Positions 1 through 8,077 of a stretch of 8,077 bases of DNA are shown in pieces. Made by a program: the position numbers and the translations under genes. The notes beneath the pieces were generated by a model that worked only from the letters and a program-made list of their open reading frames with translations, was not told the DNA's origin and made no database searches. Location of the stretch: contig JAJONP010000088.1 in assembly GCA_021323555.1 (NCBI GenBank), forward strand, positions 1 to 8,077. The letters are read 5' to 3'. Position 1 is the first letter of the stretch. Each line of letters starts with the position of its first letter. Source of the DNA: Gammaproteobacteria bacterium (lineage in GTDB: Bacteria > Pseudomonadota > Gammaproteobacteria > DSM-16500).

Positions 1-1860
1 AAGCCCTGTTCCTGCCTGGCTAAGTCCTGAGAGAGTTAAAGTAGATGCCGTGTTCGTTAATTGAATATTGCCACTGCTGGTATTCGTGGCATTGAAATTC
101 GTCATCGCATTACCTGCGTTCGTCAAAACAATACCGTTTGCGGCAGAACCCGTGAATTGACCTGCCACCGTTAAAGCACCTGTTTGTGAAATGCTCGTAC
201 CCGTCGCGGTTAAGTTGCCAAGTACTGTGATGGGATTCGAAAAGGCGATAGCTGCAGCTGCATTAGTAAAATTTAAGGTGAGATTACGCAGATTCGATAC
301 ACCCGTAAGATTAGGAACAGTCGCTGCAGCATTGCTGTTTCTTAATGAAAAGTCACGAATATTTGTAAGTGTACCGCCAAGAATAACAGCACCTGTTAGA
401 TTACTGGTAAACGCTACTGTTCCAATCAAAATGTCAGAACCAGGCACGGTGACAGCCAAGGTCGTGGTGCCAGGAACTGTCCAAGCGCCAGATGATAATT
501 GAGTGATATTACCTCCTGCTGTCAAACTCAAGTTCCGGCCTATATTTGATGTTCCCACGTCCAATACACCCGAACTCGTTACACTGACATCATTTGCACC
601 GCTATTATTAAGATTCATAGCACTCGTAAAAACATTTCCAGTGTTTGTTAAAGTGATTGGATTTGCACCTGCTGAAAAGATACTAGGACCTATTACATTT
701 AAAGCACCTGTTTGTGTAATCGCTCCTGTGCTATTCAGAACAAGTAATCCTCGGAGTAAAGATGCGCCTAATGAAATAGCACCTGTCGAAAAATACGCAT
801 TGCCATTCGTATTTGTATTGAAAGAAAGGTTAGTCGCTGAAACATCCATTGCATTGGTTCCGCCGCTAGCACCGATGGCACCTGACACGTTTCTAGCGGT
901 TAAATTTAAGGTGCCAGCAGTAATAGTACTTGTAGCAGGGCTGGTATAATTACCCGCATAGAGAGAGACAGTTTTCGCACCGAAATTGACAGCACCCCCC
1001 ACGTTTAAAGTTCCTGTGCTGGCAGAAGAGTCACCAATTACAATTGACCCTGCTCCTGTGACACCACCTGACAATGCTGTGATCTCTGCAGCAGTTAAAT
1101 CAAAAGTGGAAGCGCCTGCCAGTGACATTGCCGTGGAAGCTGTGCTCGGTTTTAGAGTCAAGATACCCGTGGTTTGAAATGCATTATTTCCCGTATTAGC
1201 TACAAGACTTACCCCATTCCCTGTAATGGTAATAGCACCACTGCCTGTGATGATATCAAAATCATTTTGCGTATAAGTTCCTGTCCCTACATTGATATTC
1301 ACAGGATTGTTTGTTGTGTTAATGTCTGCGGTGACTGTCGTTGAATTATTGCCATTTGTTAAACTAAACCCCCCAGGGGCGGTAATGGCTCCTAAATTAG
1401 TAATCGCATTCGATGCACTATTGAAATTTAATGCGCCTGAAGTGAGAGTAGCCGCTAGAGTACCTGCGGTTATCGCACCCGTTTGGGTTATATTCCCTCC
1501 TGCACCTGTTTGCACATAACTCAATGAGCCAGTTCCCAGGTTTGATGCACCAAAATTCGTACCTGTTGTTGAAGTAATATACGCACTGGAATTGGTTGTT
1601 GTTAAAGTAAGATTAGGTACAGCAATACCTAAAGGTGTTCCTGAAGAACCAATTACTCCACCTGAAATTAAATTAAGAACAGCGCTGCTATTAGTGGTAT
1701 TGGTAATCAGCGATCCACCTGTCGATGTAATGGCACCCAAGGCATTGAGAGTTAAAAAAGCGCCACTGGTCCAGGTAATAGACGCACCAATAGTAATATC
1801 ACCCGCTTGTCCTCCTGTAATACCTGTTGTAATAATAACGTTTGTGGAGGCATTTAACAG
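1..1860 (-). repeat. Degenerate beta-strand repeats within the exoprotein (ITQTGAI-type units)
   Basis: The translated minus strand repeatedly shows a unit beginning [S/N]I[T/S]QTGA[I/L], followed by runs such as LTLTNTGN or LNFNSASNAIT. Clear copies are encoded near 169-189 (SISQTGALT), 700-720 (ITQTGALNV) and 1471-1491 (NITQTGAIT). Weaker ones lie near 1504-1515 (YVQTGAGG) and 490-510 (NITQLSSG). Two copies are also nearly identical in DNA: about 18 bases beginning at 171 recur at 699, 528 bases (176 codons) apart in the same frame. Spacing between units is irregular, so this is an eroded family rather than a tandem array. Such repeats usually form the coils of a right-handed beta-helix. 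Confidence 0.65.
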
Positions 1861-3258
1861 GTTTTGAATATCGGTATATAATACAATGGCATTATTGCCA
1901 CTCGGAGTAAAAGTAGAAGTGCCGCTGCCAGCAAATGACCCGTTATCTGTCGGCGAATCACTGATCGTAACATTCCGTGGATCGAAGAGCCATGTGCCAT
2001 TTGCACCTAAAGGCATCCCATCTAACCCCAAATAAGGTGCAGCACTTCCTCCCCCTGACCAAATTAAATTTTCTTTACCGGAGGTTTCAATCCAACCGCC
2101 ATTACCTCCTTGTATACTCCCTCGCGCATAAATATCTCCATAATATTCGGTTGTTCCATTGGCCCAAACAACGACTTTTCCACCGTTACCATGAGTTAAT
2201 GCATTGGCTAATACCTTCGCGTCACTACCGAAGAAAGTATAATTTGCATTTTGCTCAGGGCCTGCACCATAGGCATTACCACCGATTAAGGCGGTACCAC
2301 CGCCTACATCACCCGACACATCAATCAGTGCATGGCCATCTAACGCCACTGTATTTCCTAATACTTTAACAACACCGCCTGTTTGCCCTGTTAAATAGCC
2401 TGAAGCATCCAATTTACCTGAAAGATACGTGATACCTTCATCATCACCCTGTAGAATAATTTCTCCGTTTTTCTCAGCGACTGATTTTGCTTCTGCCACA
2501 CCTGTCATATTAATCACACGATCCACGACATCTTTCGCTGCTTTTGCTGTTAATATAATTGTGCCGCCATCTGCTATAAGATTTCCGCTATTATTAACTG
2601 CATGAGCGCCCGACTTTGTAGTTTCTGCATTCACAGCAAAATTAACTAATCCTGTATTGTCCAAGCCCACCATAAATTGGCTGCCAGATCCTAAAACAAT
2701 TTGTCCTAAATGCGCTTGGATCATACCTTCGTTAGACACTGCCGAACCCAGCAATGCCACTAAGCCATGTTGTGCAGCAATAATAGTGCCTTGATTGATA
2801 ATAGAACCGTTATATAGCAAAGGTTGGTCAAAATTATAATTGTCCGTCAAGAAACTTTGATCTGCTATGTCAACTGTGGATGCAATAATGCTGCCCACAT
2901 TCACCATAGAGCCTGGGCCAAAAAAAACACCTGATTGGTTAATTAAAATAATTTTACCATTGGCTTGGAGCTGTCCAAAAATTTGAGAAGCTCCTTGTTG
3001 GGGGTCAATACGATTTAATGCAATTGAACTTGCGTTTGGTTGAATGAATTGAGTTTTTTCTTGGGCAGAAATATTAAAACTTTGCCAATTGATGACGGCT
3101 TTATCACTCGTCTGATTAACCACTACTGTGTTTGCATCAGGCGCAGTAATCGTTGCAGACCCGCTCGACACAACGCCATCGACCGGGTTAGCATACGTGC
3201 TGTTAACTAGAATAACAGTCGCCAGAAAGACCGACCATTTTCTAAATTGACTGCTCAT
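1..3258 (-). CDS. Large filamentous-haemagglutinin-like exoprotein (TpsA family), N-terminal 1086 residues, 3' end beyond window
   Basis: The minus-strand frame from the ATG at 3258 has no stop down to base 1, so the gene is truncated by the window edge. Residues 1-23 look like a Sec signal peptide: a basic start (FRKW), a hydrophobic core and a likely cut after TYA. Residues ~25-290 match the TPS/haemagglutinin secretion domain: INWQSFNI (56-63), FIQPNASSIALNRI (71-84), then QANGKIILINQSGVFFGPG (98-116) and VNVGSIIAST (119-128). The usual LINPNG is LINQSG here. Further on come GGWIETSG (near 387) and GTWLFDPRNVTI (near 421-432), motifs common at the domain-to-repeat boundary. From ~433 the protein is Thr/Asn/Gly/Ser/Ala-rich with recurring ITQTGAI-like units, as expected of a secreted beta-helix. 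The start is supported by GGGGG six bases upstream and an in-frame stop at 3283-3285. Family knowledge predicts export by an outer-membrane TpsB pore, which is not in the window. An adhesin role is inferred. Confidence 0.9.
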   Translation of the reverse strand, partial: MSSQFRKWSVFLATVILVNSTYANPVDGVVSSGSATITAPDANTVVVNQTSDKAVINWQSFNISAQEKTQFIQPNASSIALNRIDPQQGASQIFGQLQANGKIILINQSGVFFGPGSMVNVGSIIASTVDIADQSFLTDNYNFDQPLLYNGSIINQGTIIAAQHGLVALLGSAVSNEGMIQAHLGQIVLGSGSQFMVGLDNTGLVNFAVNAETTKSGAHAVNNSGNLIADGGTIILTAKAAKDVVDRVINMTGVAEAKSVAEKNGEIILQGDDEGITYLSGKLDASGYLTGQTGGVVKVLGNTVALDGHALIDVSGDVGGGTALIGGNAYGAGPEQNANYTFFGSDAKVLANALTHGNGGKVVVWANGTTEYYGDIYARGSIQGGNGGWIETSGKENLIWSGGGSAAPYLGLDGMPLGANGTWLFDPRNVTISDSPTDNGSFAGSGTSTFTPSGNNAIVLYTDIQNLLNASTNVIITTGITGGQAGDITIGASITWTSGAFLTLNALGAITSTGGSLITNTTNSSAVLNLISGGVIGSSGTPLGIAVPNLTLTTTNSSAYITSTTGTNFGASNLGTGSLSYVQTGAGGNITQTGAITAGTLAATLTSGALNFNSASNAITNLGAITAPGGFSLTNGNNSTTVTADINTTNNPVNINVGTGTYTQNDFDIITGSGAITITGNGVSLVANTGNNAFQTTGILTLKPSTASTAMSLAGASTFDLTAAEITALSGGVTGAGSIVIGDSSASTGTLNVGGAVNFGAKTVSLYAGNYTSPATSTITAGTLNLTARNVSGAIGASGGTNAMDVSATNLSFNTNTNGNAYFSTGAISLGASLLRGLLVLNSTGAITQTGALNVIGPSIFSAGANPITLTNTGNVFTSAMNLNNSGANDVSVTSSGVLDVGTSNIGRNLSLTAGGNITQLSSGAWTVPGTTTLAVTVPGSDILIGTVAFTSNLTGAVILGGTLTNIRDFSLRNSNAAATVPNLTGVSNLRNLTLNFTNAAAAIAFSNPITVLGNLTATGTSISQTGALTVAGQFTGSAANGIVLTNAGNAMTNFNATNTSSGNIQLTNTASTLTLSGLSQAGTGL

Positions 3259-3438
3259 ATAGCCCCCACCAATTCTTACTTTTTATTATTTTTTTAAAGT
3301 CGTTAAATAGCCCTCCGCAAATGACCTCACTTGCTTATTTAACTATAGCTTAGAATTGGAAATTGTGTGGACAAGAGAAAAATATAAATTTTTTTATTTA
3401 TTAATAGGTTATAGCTTTAGGCTTCGTTAAGAGGTGTT
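3259..3438 (-). promoter_or_regulatory. AT-rich spacer between kdsA and the exoprotein gene; probable exoprotein leader and promoter
   Basis: This 180-base spacer has no credible reading frame. Read on the minus strand it holds a TATAGT (3342-3347) that could serve as a -10 element, but no good -35 stands 16-18 bases before it, so the promoter call is weak. The ribosome-binding site is the G-run at 3264-3268 just before the ATG. A similar GGAGGGCTAT stands about 50 bases earlier (3308-3317) with no standard start codon after it. The length and composition suggest that the exoprotein is transcribed separately from kdsA. Confidence 0.35.
3377..3401 (-). terminator. Weak AT-only hairpin with U-run downstream of kdsA
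   Basis: On the minus strand ATAAAT and ATTTAT (3396-3401 and 3384-3389) can pair across a six-A loop, and are followed by a run of five T then C. The position 40-60 bases after the kdsA stop suits a terminator. The stem has no G-C pairs, so it would be weak and may only be compositional. Confidence 0.2.
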
Positions 3439-4265
3439 TCAGATAAGAGCCATAGCGTTTCGTTTTACTGTCGCATCTATTTCTTTTAGGCAAATCAAGA
3501 GTGGTTCTAATTGTCCTAACGGCCACATATTAGAGCCATCAGAAGGAGCCTGATCAGGGTCAGGATGGGTTTCCATAAAAATCCCAGCCACGCCTGCGGC
3601 CATGGCTGCGCGTGCTAATAGAGGTACAAATTCACGCTGACCACTTGTAGCATGGCCTAAACCCCCTGGCAGTTGCACTGAATGCGTTGCATCAAATACA
3701 ACCGGGCATCCTGTCTCACGCATGATGGCTAACGAACGCATGTCAGAAACTAAATTATTGTAACCAAAGCTCACACCACGTTCACACACCATGATTTGAT
3801 GATTACCAACATCAAATGCTTTCTCAACCACATTTTTCATATCCCATGGTGAAAGAAATTGGCCTTTTTTGATATTGACTGGTAAATTTTGTTTTGCAAC
3901 ACGCTGAATAAAATTGGTTTGGCGACATAAAAAAGCCGGTGTTTGTAAGACATCAACCACCTCTGCTACTTCTTCAATAGACACTTCTTCATGGACGTCC
4001 GTCAACACTGGCACGCCGACCGTTTTTTTAACGGTTTGCAAAATACGTAATCCTGCTTCTATCCCAGGCCCTCTATAACTTTTTCCTGATGTGCGATTTG
4101 CTTTATCAAAAGAAGATTTATAAATAAAATTAATTTGTAATCGTTTTGTTAATTCTTTAAGTGTACCAGCAGTATCAACCGCAAATTGTTCACTCTCAAT
4201 TACGCAAGGGCCTGCAATGAGAAAAAAGGGTTGATCTAATCCGATTTCAAATCCACATAACCGCA

Positions 4266-4266
<1 letters not shown>
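3439..4266 (-). CDS. kdsA: 3-deoxy-D-manno-octulosonate 8-phosphate synthase (KDO-8-P synthase), metal-dependent class
   Basis: This cytoplasmic enzyme condenses phosphoenolpyruvate with arabinose 5-phosphate to give KDO 8-phosphate, a committed step toward the inner core of lipopolysaccharide. The 275 residues are close to the family length (E. coli 284). Signatures in order are IAGPCVIES (17-25), [12 protein letters not shown] (49-60), SYRGPG (63-68), LTDVHE (88-93), FLCRQT (112-117), NIKKGQF (131-137), CERG (161-164), FDATHSVQ (191-198) and [13 protein letters not shown] (232-244). C21, H195, E232 and D243 align with the metal ligands of the Aquifex aeolicus enzyme (C11, H185, E222, D233) at a constant offset of ten. 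E. coli has Asn at the Cys position. The ATG shares its A with the TAA of pyrG (TAATG), and AGGAG lies eight bases before it inside the pyrG 3' end, so translation is probably coupled. Confidence 0.97.
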
Positions 4267-5977
<1,711 letters not shown>

Positions 5978-5985
5978 AGTATCCA

Positions 5986-5991
5986 TTGACT
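5986..5991 (+). promoter_or_regulatory. TTGACT, possible -35 for the small membrane-protein gene
   Basis: TTGACT matches five of six bases of the -35 consensus and lies 55 bases before the ATG at 6046. At 17 bases spacing the -10 position reads TACCCT (three of six), so the promoter is incomplete as seen. Confidence 0.25.
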
Positions 5992-6045
5992 CTGGCAGGC
6001 TCTCCCTTTACCCTTGATATCTCATCTTAAAATTTGGAGAAATAT

Positions 6046-6240
6046 ATGTTGCTTAAAATTTTTATAGCGTTGATTGTGATTGTAGGAGTATTAGTGGGTA
6101 TACTTGCTCTTGCTTTGCCACGCGACCAAATTGTGCATCTCATCGTTTTCCGTGATTTTTTTGATGTATCATTGCCTATTTTGGCATTTGGCGCGTTAAT
6201 TAAATATTTATGCTCTTGTCCGCATAATCATAAGCAATAA
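6046..6240 (+). CDS. Small two-helix membrane protein of unknown function (64 residues)
   Basis: I do not recognise the family. The ATG at 6046 is preceded at five bases by GGAGA (6036-6040). A TTG at 6034 is in frame but overlaps this ribosome-binding site, so it is unlikely to be the start. Residues 2-24 form a strong hydrophobic helix after a single Lys (KIFIALIVIVGVLVGILALAL). A polar stretch follows (PRDQIVHLIVFRDFFD, 25-40), then a second, shorter hydrophobic segment (41-56). The tail CSCPHNHKQ (56-64) has two Cys and two His, a possible metal or redox site, though that is speculation. The gene is divergent from pyrG and ends with tandem TAA TAA a few bases before a strong hairpin. Good start signals, codon-like composition and a dedicated terminator argue that it is real. 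Confidence 0.75.
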   Translation: MLLKIFIALIVIVGVLVGILALALPRDQIVHLIVFRDFFDVSLPILAFGALIKYLCSCPHNHKQ

Positions 6241-6245
6241 TAAGA

Positions 6246-6284
6246 AGAGTGGATTAGACATGCTTTCTGCCTCTAATCCACTCT
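6246..6284. terminator. Bidirectional hairpin terminator between convergent genes
   Basis: AGAGTGGATTAGA (6246-6258) pairs perfectly over 13 bp with TCTAATCCACTCT (6272-6284) around a 13-base loop. It begins five bases after the plus-strand stop, and its outer end overlaps the TAG (6283-6285) of the minus-strand gene. On the minus side the stem is followed by TCTTATTATT; on the plus side there is no clear T run. It therefore best serves the minus-strand gene and may also block readthrough from the other side. Confidence 0.8.
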
Positions 6285-7614
6285 ATATAGAAGCTATAGA
6301 AATGGTTTGACTTGCTGGCGGCAACAACTGTACTCTCTCATTTGACGATTTAAAAAAACTTATTCGATGAAGTCGGTTACACGCAAAATAAAACATAAAC
6401 CCCATCAATAATAAAACACCTACCATACTTGCGCAGCATATACCTAATAACAACGAACTTTTCATTAATCCATAAGCAATACCGCTAGAAATAATCACCC
6501 CAAGAGCTAACCCAGCTTTTTTTCTTCTTTTTTGCTGTTGCGCTCGATCCGGGAATAACTCAACAACCATCTGTTGTAATGTCTGATTTATTGCCTGTTT
6601 TTGTTCTGGAGTGTGTTGAGCTGACTCAACCCAATCAAAAACAGTTTTATTATTTCTATCTCTTGCTTCTGGTAGAAAGCCTACTTGAATAGAATGCAAA
6701 TAATTTATCGTTGGAACAGGATCAGGGCCCATTACTGCAGAATGCAATACAGTTGCACCAACCTCGTCAAGCTGCAGCCAACAATCAATATTTTTTTCAT
6801 CATGAAGCCTACGCAGCATAACAATAAAACCTTTTCTTGCTATAGTATGCAACAACTTCTCTTGAGACTGTCGTGGTGAATGATTTAATAACTTGTGTAT
6901 ATCAAAATAATCAAATGCTGCTGCCATATACTGATTTTCAGTTCGAAGCGCACCACTTTTTACTGCGTCAAAGAATAGCTTAGGAGGGAGAGATACAGGT
7001 CTTAAAGAAAGTACATACATTAGCATTTCATTCGAGGAAGTGCATACATCGTCCTGGTATGCCATACTTAAGATATTTTCGTCAGACAAATTAAAATCAT
7101 TTTTTTGCAGCAAGTCTACTATGCTTCTTAAAGCTGAAACACGCCCGCTCAATATCGTATAACGCAGCATAGCCCCTTTCCGTCTATCGTTGTCTCGAGA
7201 TCGGATTAGGCTGATGACGTTAGATTTAATCACATATTGGATAGCTTGTGGTTCACCACTTAAACAACATAATTCCCAAAATTCAATCCTATTACGTCTC
7301 TGAGAACCATGACGAGGCAATTTGCTAAATAAAACATATAATCTTCTATAATCTGAAATAAGCTTCTGCCGATCGTGATTACCTAGAAGGTTGGAGCCGT
7401 CTAGCCCAAGCTCAGAAAGACAATTTTTCCAATGTACTATTTTTTTTATTTCTTCATTAAACGGCTTATTAATTAGAGAAAATAGTACATTTTCTTTAAA
7501 ACTAAAAAACAAATATATTCCAAAAGGGTAGCAAGTTAATAACTGCTTGGATAAATCTTTTTGTGAAGGTTGCGAGACTGAATCTAGGGGTTGAGCTTGA
7601 GTACTGGCAAACAT
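6283..7614 (-). CDS. Ankyrin-like repeat protein with two C-terminal membrane helices, possible host-directed protein
   Basis: No family is recognised with certainty for these 443 residues. Several helix-loop-helix stretches resemble degenerate ankyrin repeats: FWELCCLSGEPQAIQYVIKS (112-131), LRYTILSGRVSALRSIVDLL (150-169), LLHTIARKGFIVMLRRLHDE (254-273) and, most convincingly, GATVLHSAV followed by INYLHSI and ARDRNNKTVFDWV (286-329). A basic cluster KRRKK (362-366) precedes two hydrophobic segments at about 367-384 and 387-411, with a polar C-terminal tail of some 30 residues. There is no N-terminal signal peptide. Soluble ankyrin-like repeats plus a C-terminal hairpin anchor are seen among Legionella and Coxiella type IV effectors, but the tail has no obvious acidic E-block, so an effector role is only inferred. 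The ATG at 7614 has a weak ribosome-binding site (AGAGA, 11 bases before), and no other Met occurs before residue 149. Confidence 0.75.
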   Translation of the reverse strand: MFASTQAQPLDSVSQPSQKDLSKQLLTCYPFGIYLFFSFKENVLFSLINKPFNEEIKKIVHWKNCLSELGLDGSNLLGNHDRQKLISDYRRLYVLFSKLPRHGSQRRNRIEFWELCCLSGEPQAIQYVIKSNVISLIRSRDNDRRKGAMLRYTILSGRVSALRSIVDLLQKNDFNLSDENILSMAYQDDVCTSSNEMLMYVLSLRPVSLPPKLFFDAVKSGALRTENQYMAAAFDYFDIHKLLNHSPRQSQEKLLHTIARKGFIVMLRRLHDEKNIDCWLQLDEVGATVLHSAVMGPDPVPTINYLHSIQVGFLPEARDRNNKTVFDWVESAQHTPEQKQAINQTLQQMVVELFPDRAQQQKRRKKAGLALGVIISSGIAYGLMKSSLLLGICCASMVGVLLLMGFMFYFACNRLHRISFFKSSNERVQLLPPASQTISIASI

Positions 7615-7637
7615 GGTTATATAAATCTCTTAAGAAG

Positions 7638-7661
7638 AGGGGCATCCGAAAAGATGCCCTT
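7638..7661 (-). terminator. GC-rich hairpin after the right-hand coiled-coil gene
   Basis: On the minus strand GGGCATC (7653-7659) pairs with GATGCCC (7640-7646) across the loop TTTTCG, 12 bases after the stop of the gene ending at 7673. The following CTCTTCTT is only moderately T-rich. It probably ends transcription of that gene before the ankyrin-like gene starts. Confidence 0.55.
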
Positions 7662-7672
7662 ATCATTTGATT

Positions 7673-8077
7673 TTATCCGCCGCGGCCTGCACGAAATGCA
7701 TGTGGAGAACGCTCGGCAACAAGTTCTGAATACGTCCCATCTCGCAGCTCATACAAACGAACTGCTTGCTGTGGATAGCCTTGCTGTGCAACTAAATCAC
7801 CTGCATCGCTATAGGCTTGTCGCAAACCACGGGTTTTTGTTTGTTGCATCTCTTCTAATTGACGCGCTGATTTTTCTAATTCTCTTAACATGTTTTGAAG
7901 AAGAGCCATGGCGTGCTGCATTTCTAGCATTTCATCCTGTTGCTGCTGTACTGCTGGATGACGACTAGCGCGTCTTACAAGAGTTTTACTAAATCGAATA
8001 GCACCACCGTATTCTCTTTGGAAAGCATTTCGCTCTGCCTCACCTTGTGATGCAAGCCAGGTATCTATTTCACGCTT
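7673..8077 (-). CDS. Gln/Glu-rich probable coiled-coil protein, C-terminal 134 residues, 5' end beyond window
   Basis: The minus-strand frame is open from base 8077 to the TAA at 7673-7675, so the gene enters from the right edge and its true start is not visible. An internal Met at 7930 should not be taken as the start, because the same frame and composition continue upstream (TWLASQGEAERNAFQREYGG). Residues around HPAVQQQQDEMLEMQ and MLRELEKSARQLEEMQQTK show heptad-like spacing of Leu/Met between charged residues, suggesting a coiled coil. The segment DAGDLVAQQGYPQQAVRLYE resembles a single TPR-like helix pair. The protein ends AFRAGRGG. No function can be assigned. A hairpin follows the stop, and the same-strand ankyrin-like gene begins 58 bases later. 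Confidence 0.7.
   Translation of the reverse strand, partial: KREIDTWLASQGEAERNAFQREYGGAIRFSKTLVRRASRHPAVQQQQDEMLEMQHAMALLQNMLRELEKSARQLEEMQQTKTRGLRQAYSDAGDLVAQQGYPQQAVRLYELRDGTYSELVAERSPHAFRAGRGG

Noticed and set aside
169..1520. Repeated short words suggesting a CRISPR-like array
   Set aside because: The repeats keep the codon frame of the exoprotein, vary in sequence and are irregularly spaced. They are protein-level repeats.
191..2369. Series of plus-strand open frames (191-502, 503-949, 986-1177, 1292-1519, 1592-1867, 1977-2369)
   Set aside because: All lie opposite the exoprotein gene. Their Val/Pro/Ala-rich or His/Arg/Leu-rich composition is what the antisense of Thr/Gly/Asn-rich codons gives, and none has a convincing ribosome-binding site or domain.
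6034..6045. TTG start for the small membrane protein
   Set aside because: The TTG lies within the ribosome-binding site that serves the ATG at 6046.
6685..6879. Plus-strand frame of 64 codons
   Set aside because: Antisense to the ankyrin-like gene, with no supporting signals.
7591..7968. Plus-strand frame of 125 codons at the right end
   Set aside because: It overlaps the start of the ankyrin-like gene, the hairpin and the coiled-coil gene on the other strand. The coiled-coil frame continues to the window edge and is the better gene.

Overview
The window looks like a Gram-negative bacterial chromosome, most likely a gammaproteobacterium of moderate-to-low GC. The support is a translationally coupled pyrG-kdsA pair (CTP synthase, then the KDO-8-phosphate synthase needed for lipopolysaccharide) and a secreted adhesin of the two-partner-secretion type, which requires an outer membrane. 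An ankyrin-like membrane protein and a coiled-coil protein to the right recall the host-associated gene content of Legionella/Coxiella relatives. That placement is inference, because no marker gene is present.

Layout, left to right. Positions 1-3258 (minus strand) are one uninterrupted reading frame: the first 1086 codons of a very large filamentous-haemagglutinin-like exoprotein with a signal peptide, a TPS secretion domain and a long Thr/Asn/Gly/Ser-rich repeat region. It runs off the left edge without a stop. A 180-base AT-rich spacer follows. Next are kdsA (3439-4266) and pyrG (4266-5900), both minus strand, with pyrG transcribed first and a one-base stop/start overlap. A 145-base divergent intergenic region separates pyrG from a plus-strand gene for a 64-residue two-helix membrane protein (6046-6240). 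That gene ends against a perfect 13-bp hairpin, which also abuts the end of the convergent minus-strand gene 6283-7614 (443 residues, degenerate ankyrin-like repeats, two C-terminal membrane helices). A short spacer with a GC-rich hairpin then leads to the 3' end of another minus-strand gene (7673-8077), a Gln/Glu-rich probable coiled-coil protein cut by the right edge.

How the genes relate. PyrG makes CTP. CTP is consumed by KDO activation (CMP-KDO) and phospholipid synthesis, and KdsA makes the KDO precursor, so the coupled pair joins nucleotide supply to envelope synthesis. The KdsA sequence carries the four metal ligands of the metal-dependent class rather than the E. coli type. The giant exoprotein lies immediately downstream of kdsA, where many gammaproteobacteria have eno. 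The right-hand genes look like lineage-specific accessory genes. Apart from the exoprotein, the ankyrin-like protein and the synteny break, I see no clear new multi-gene system.
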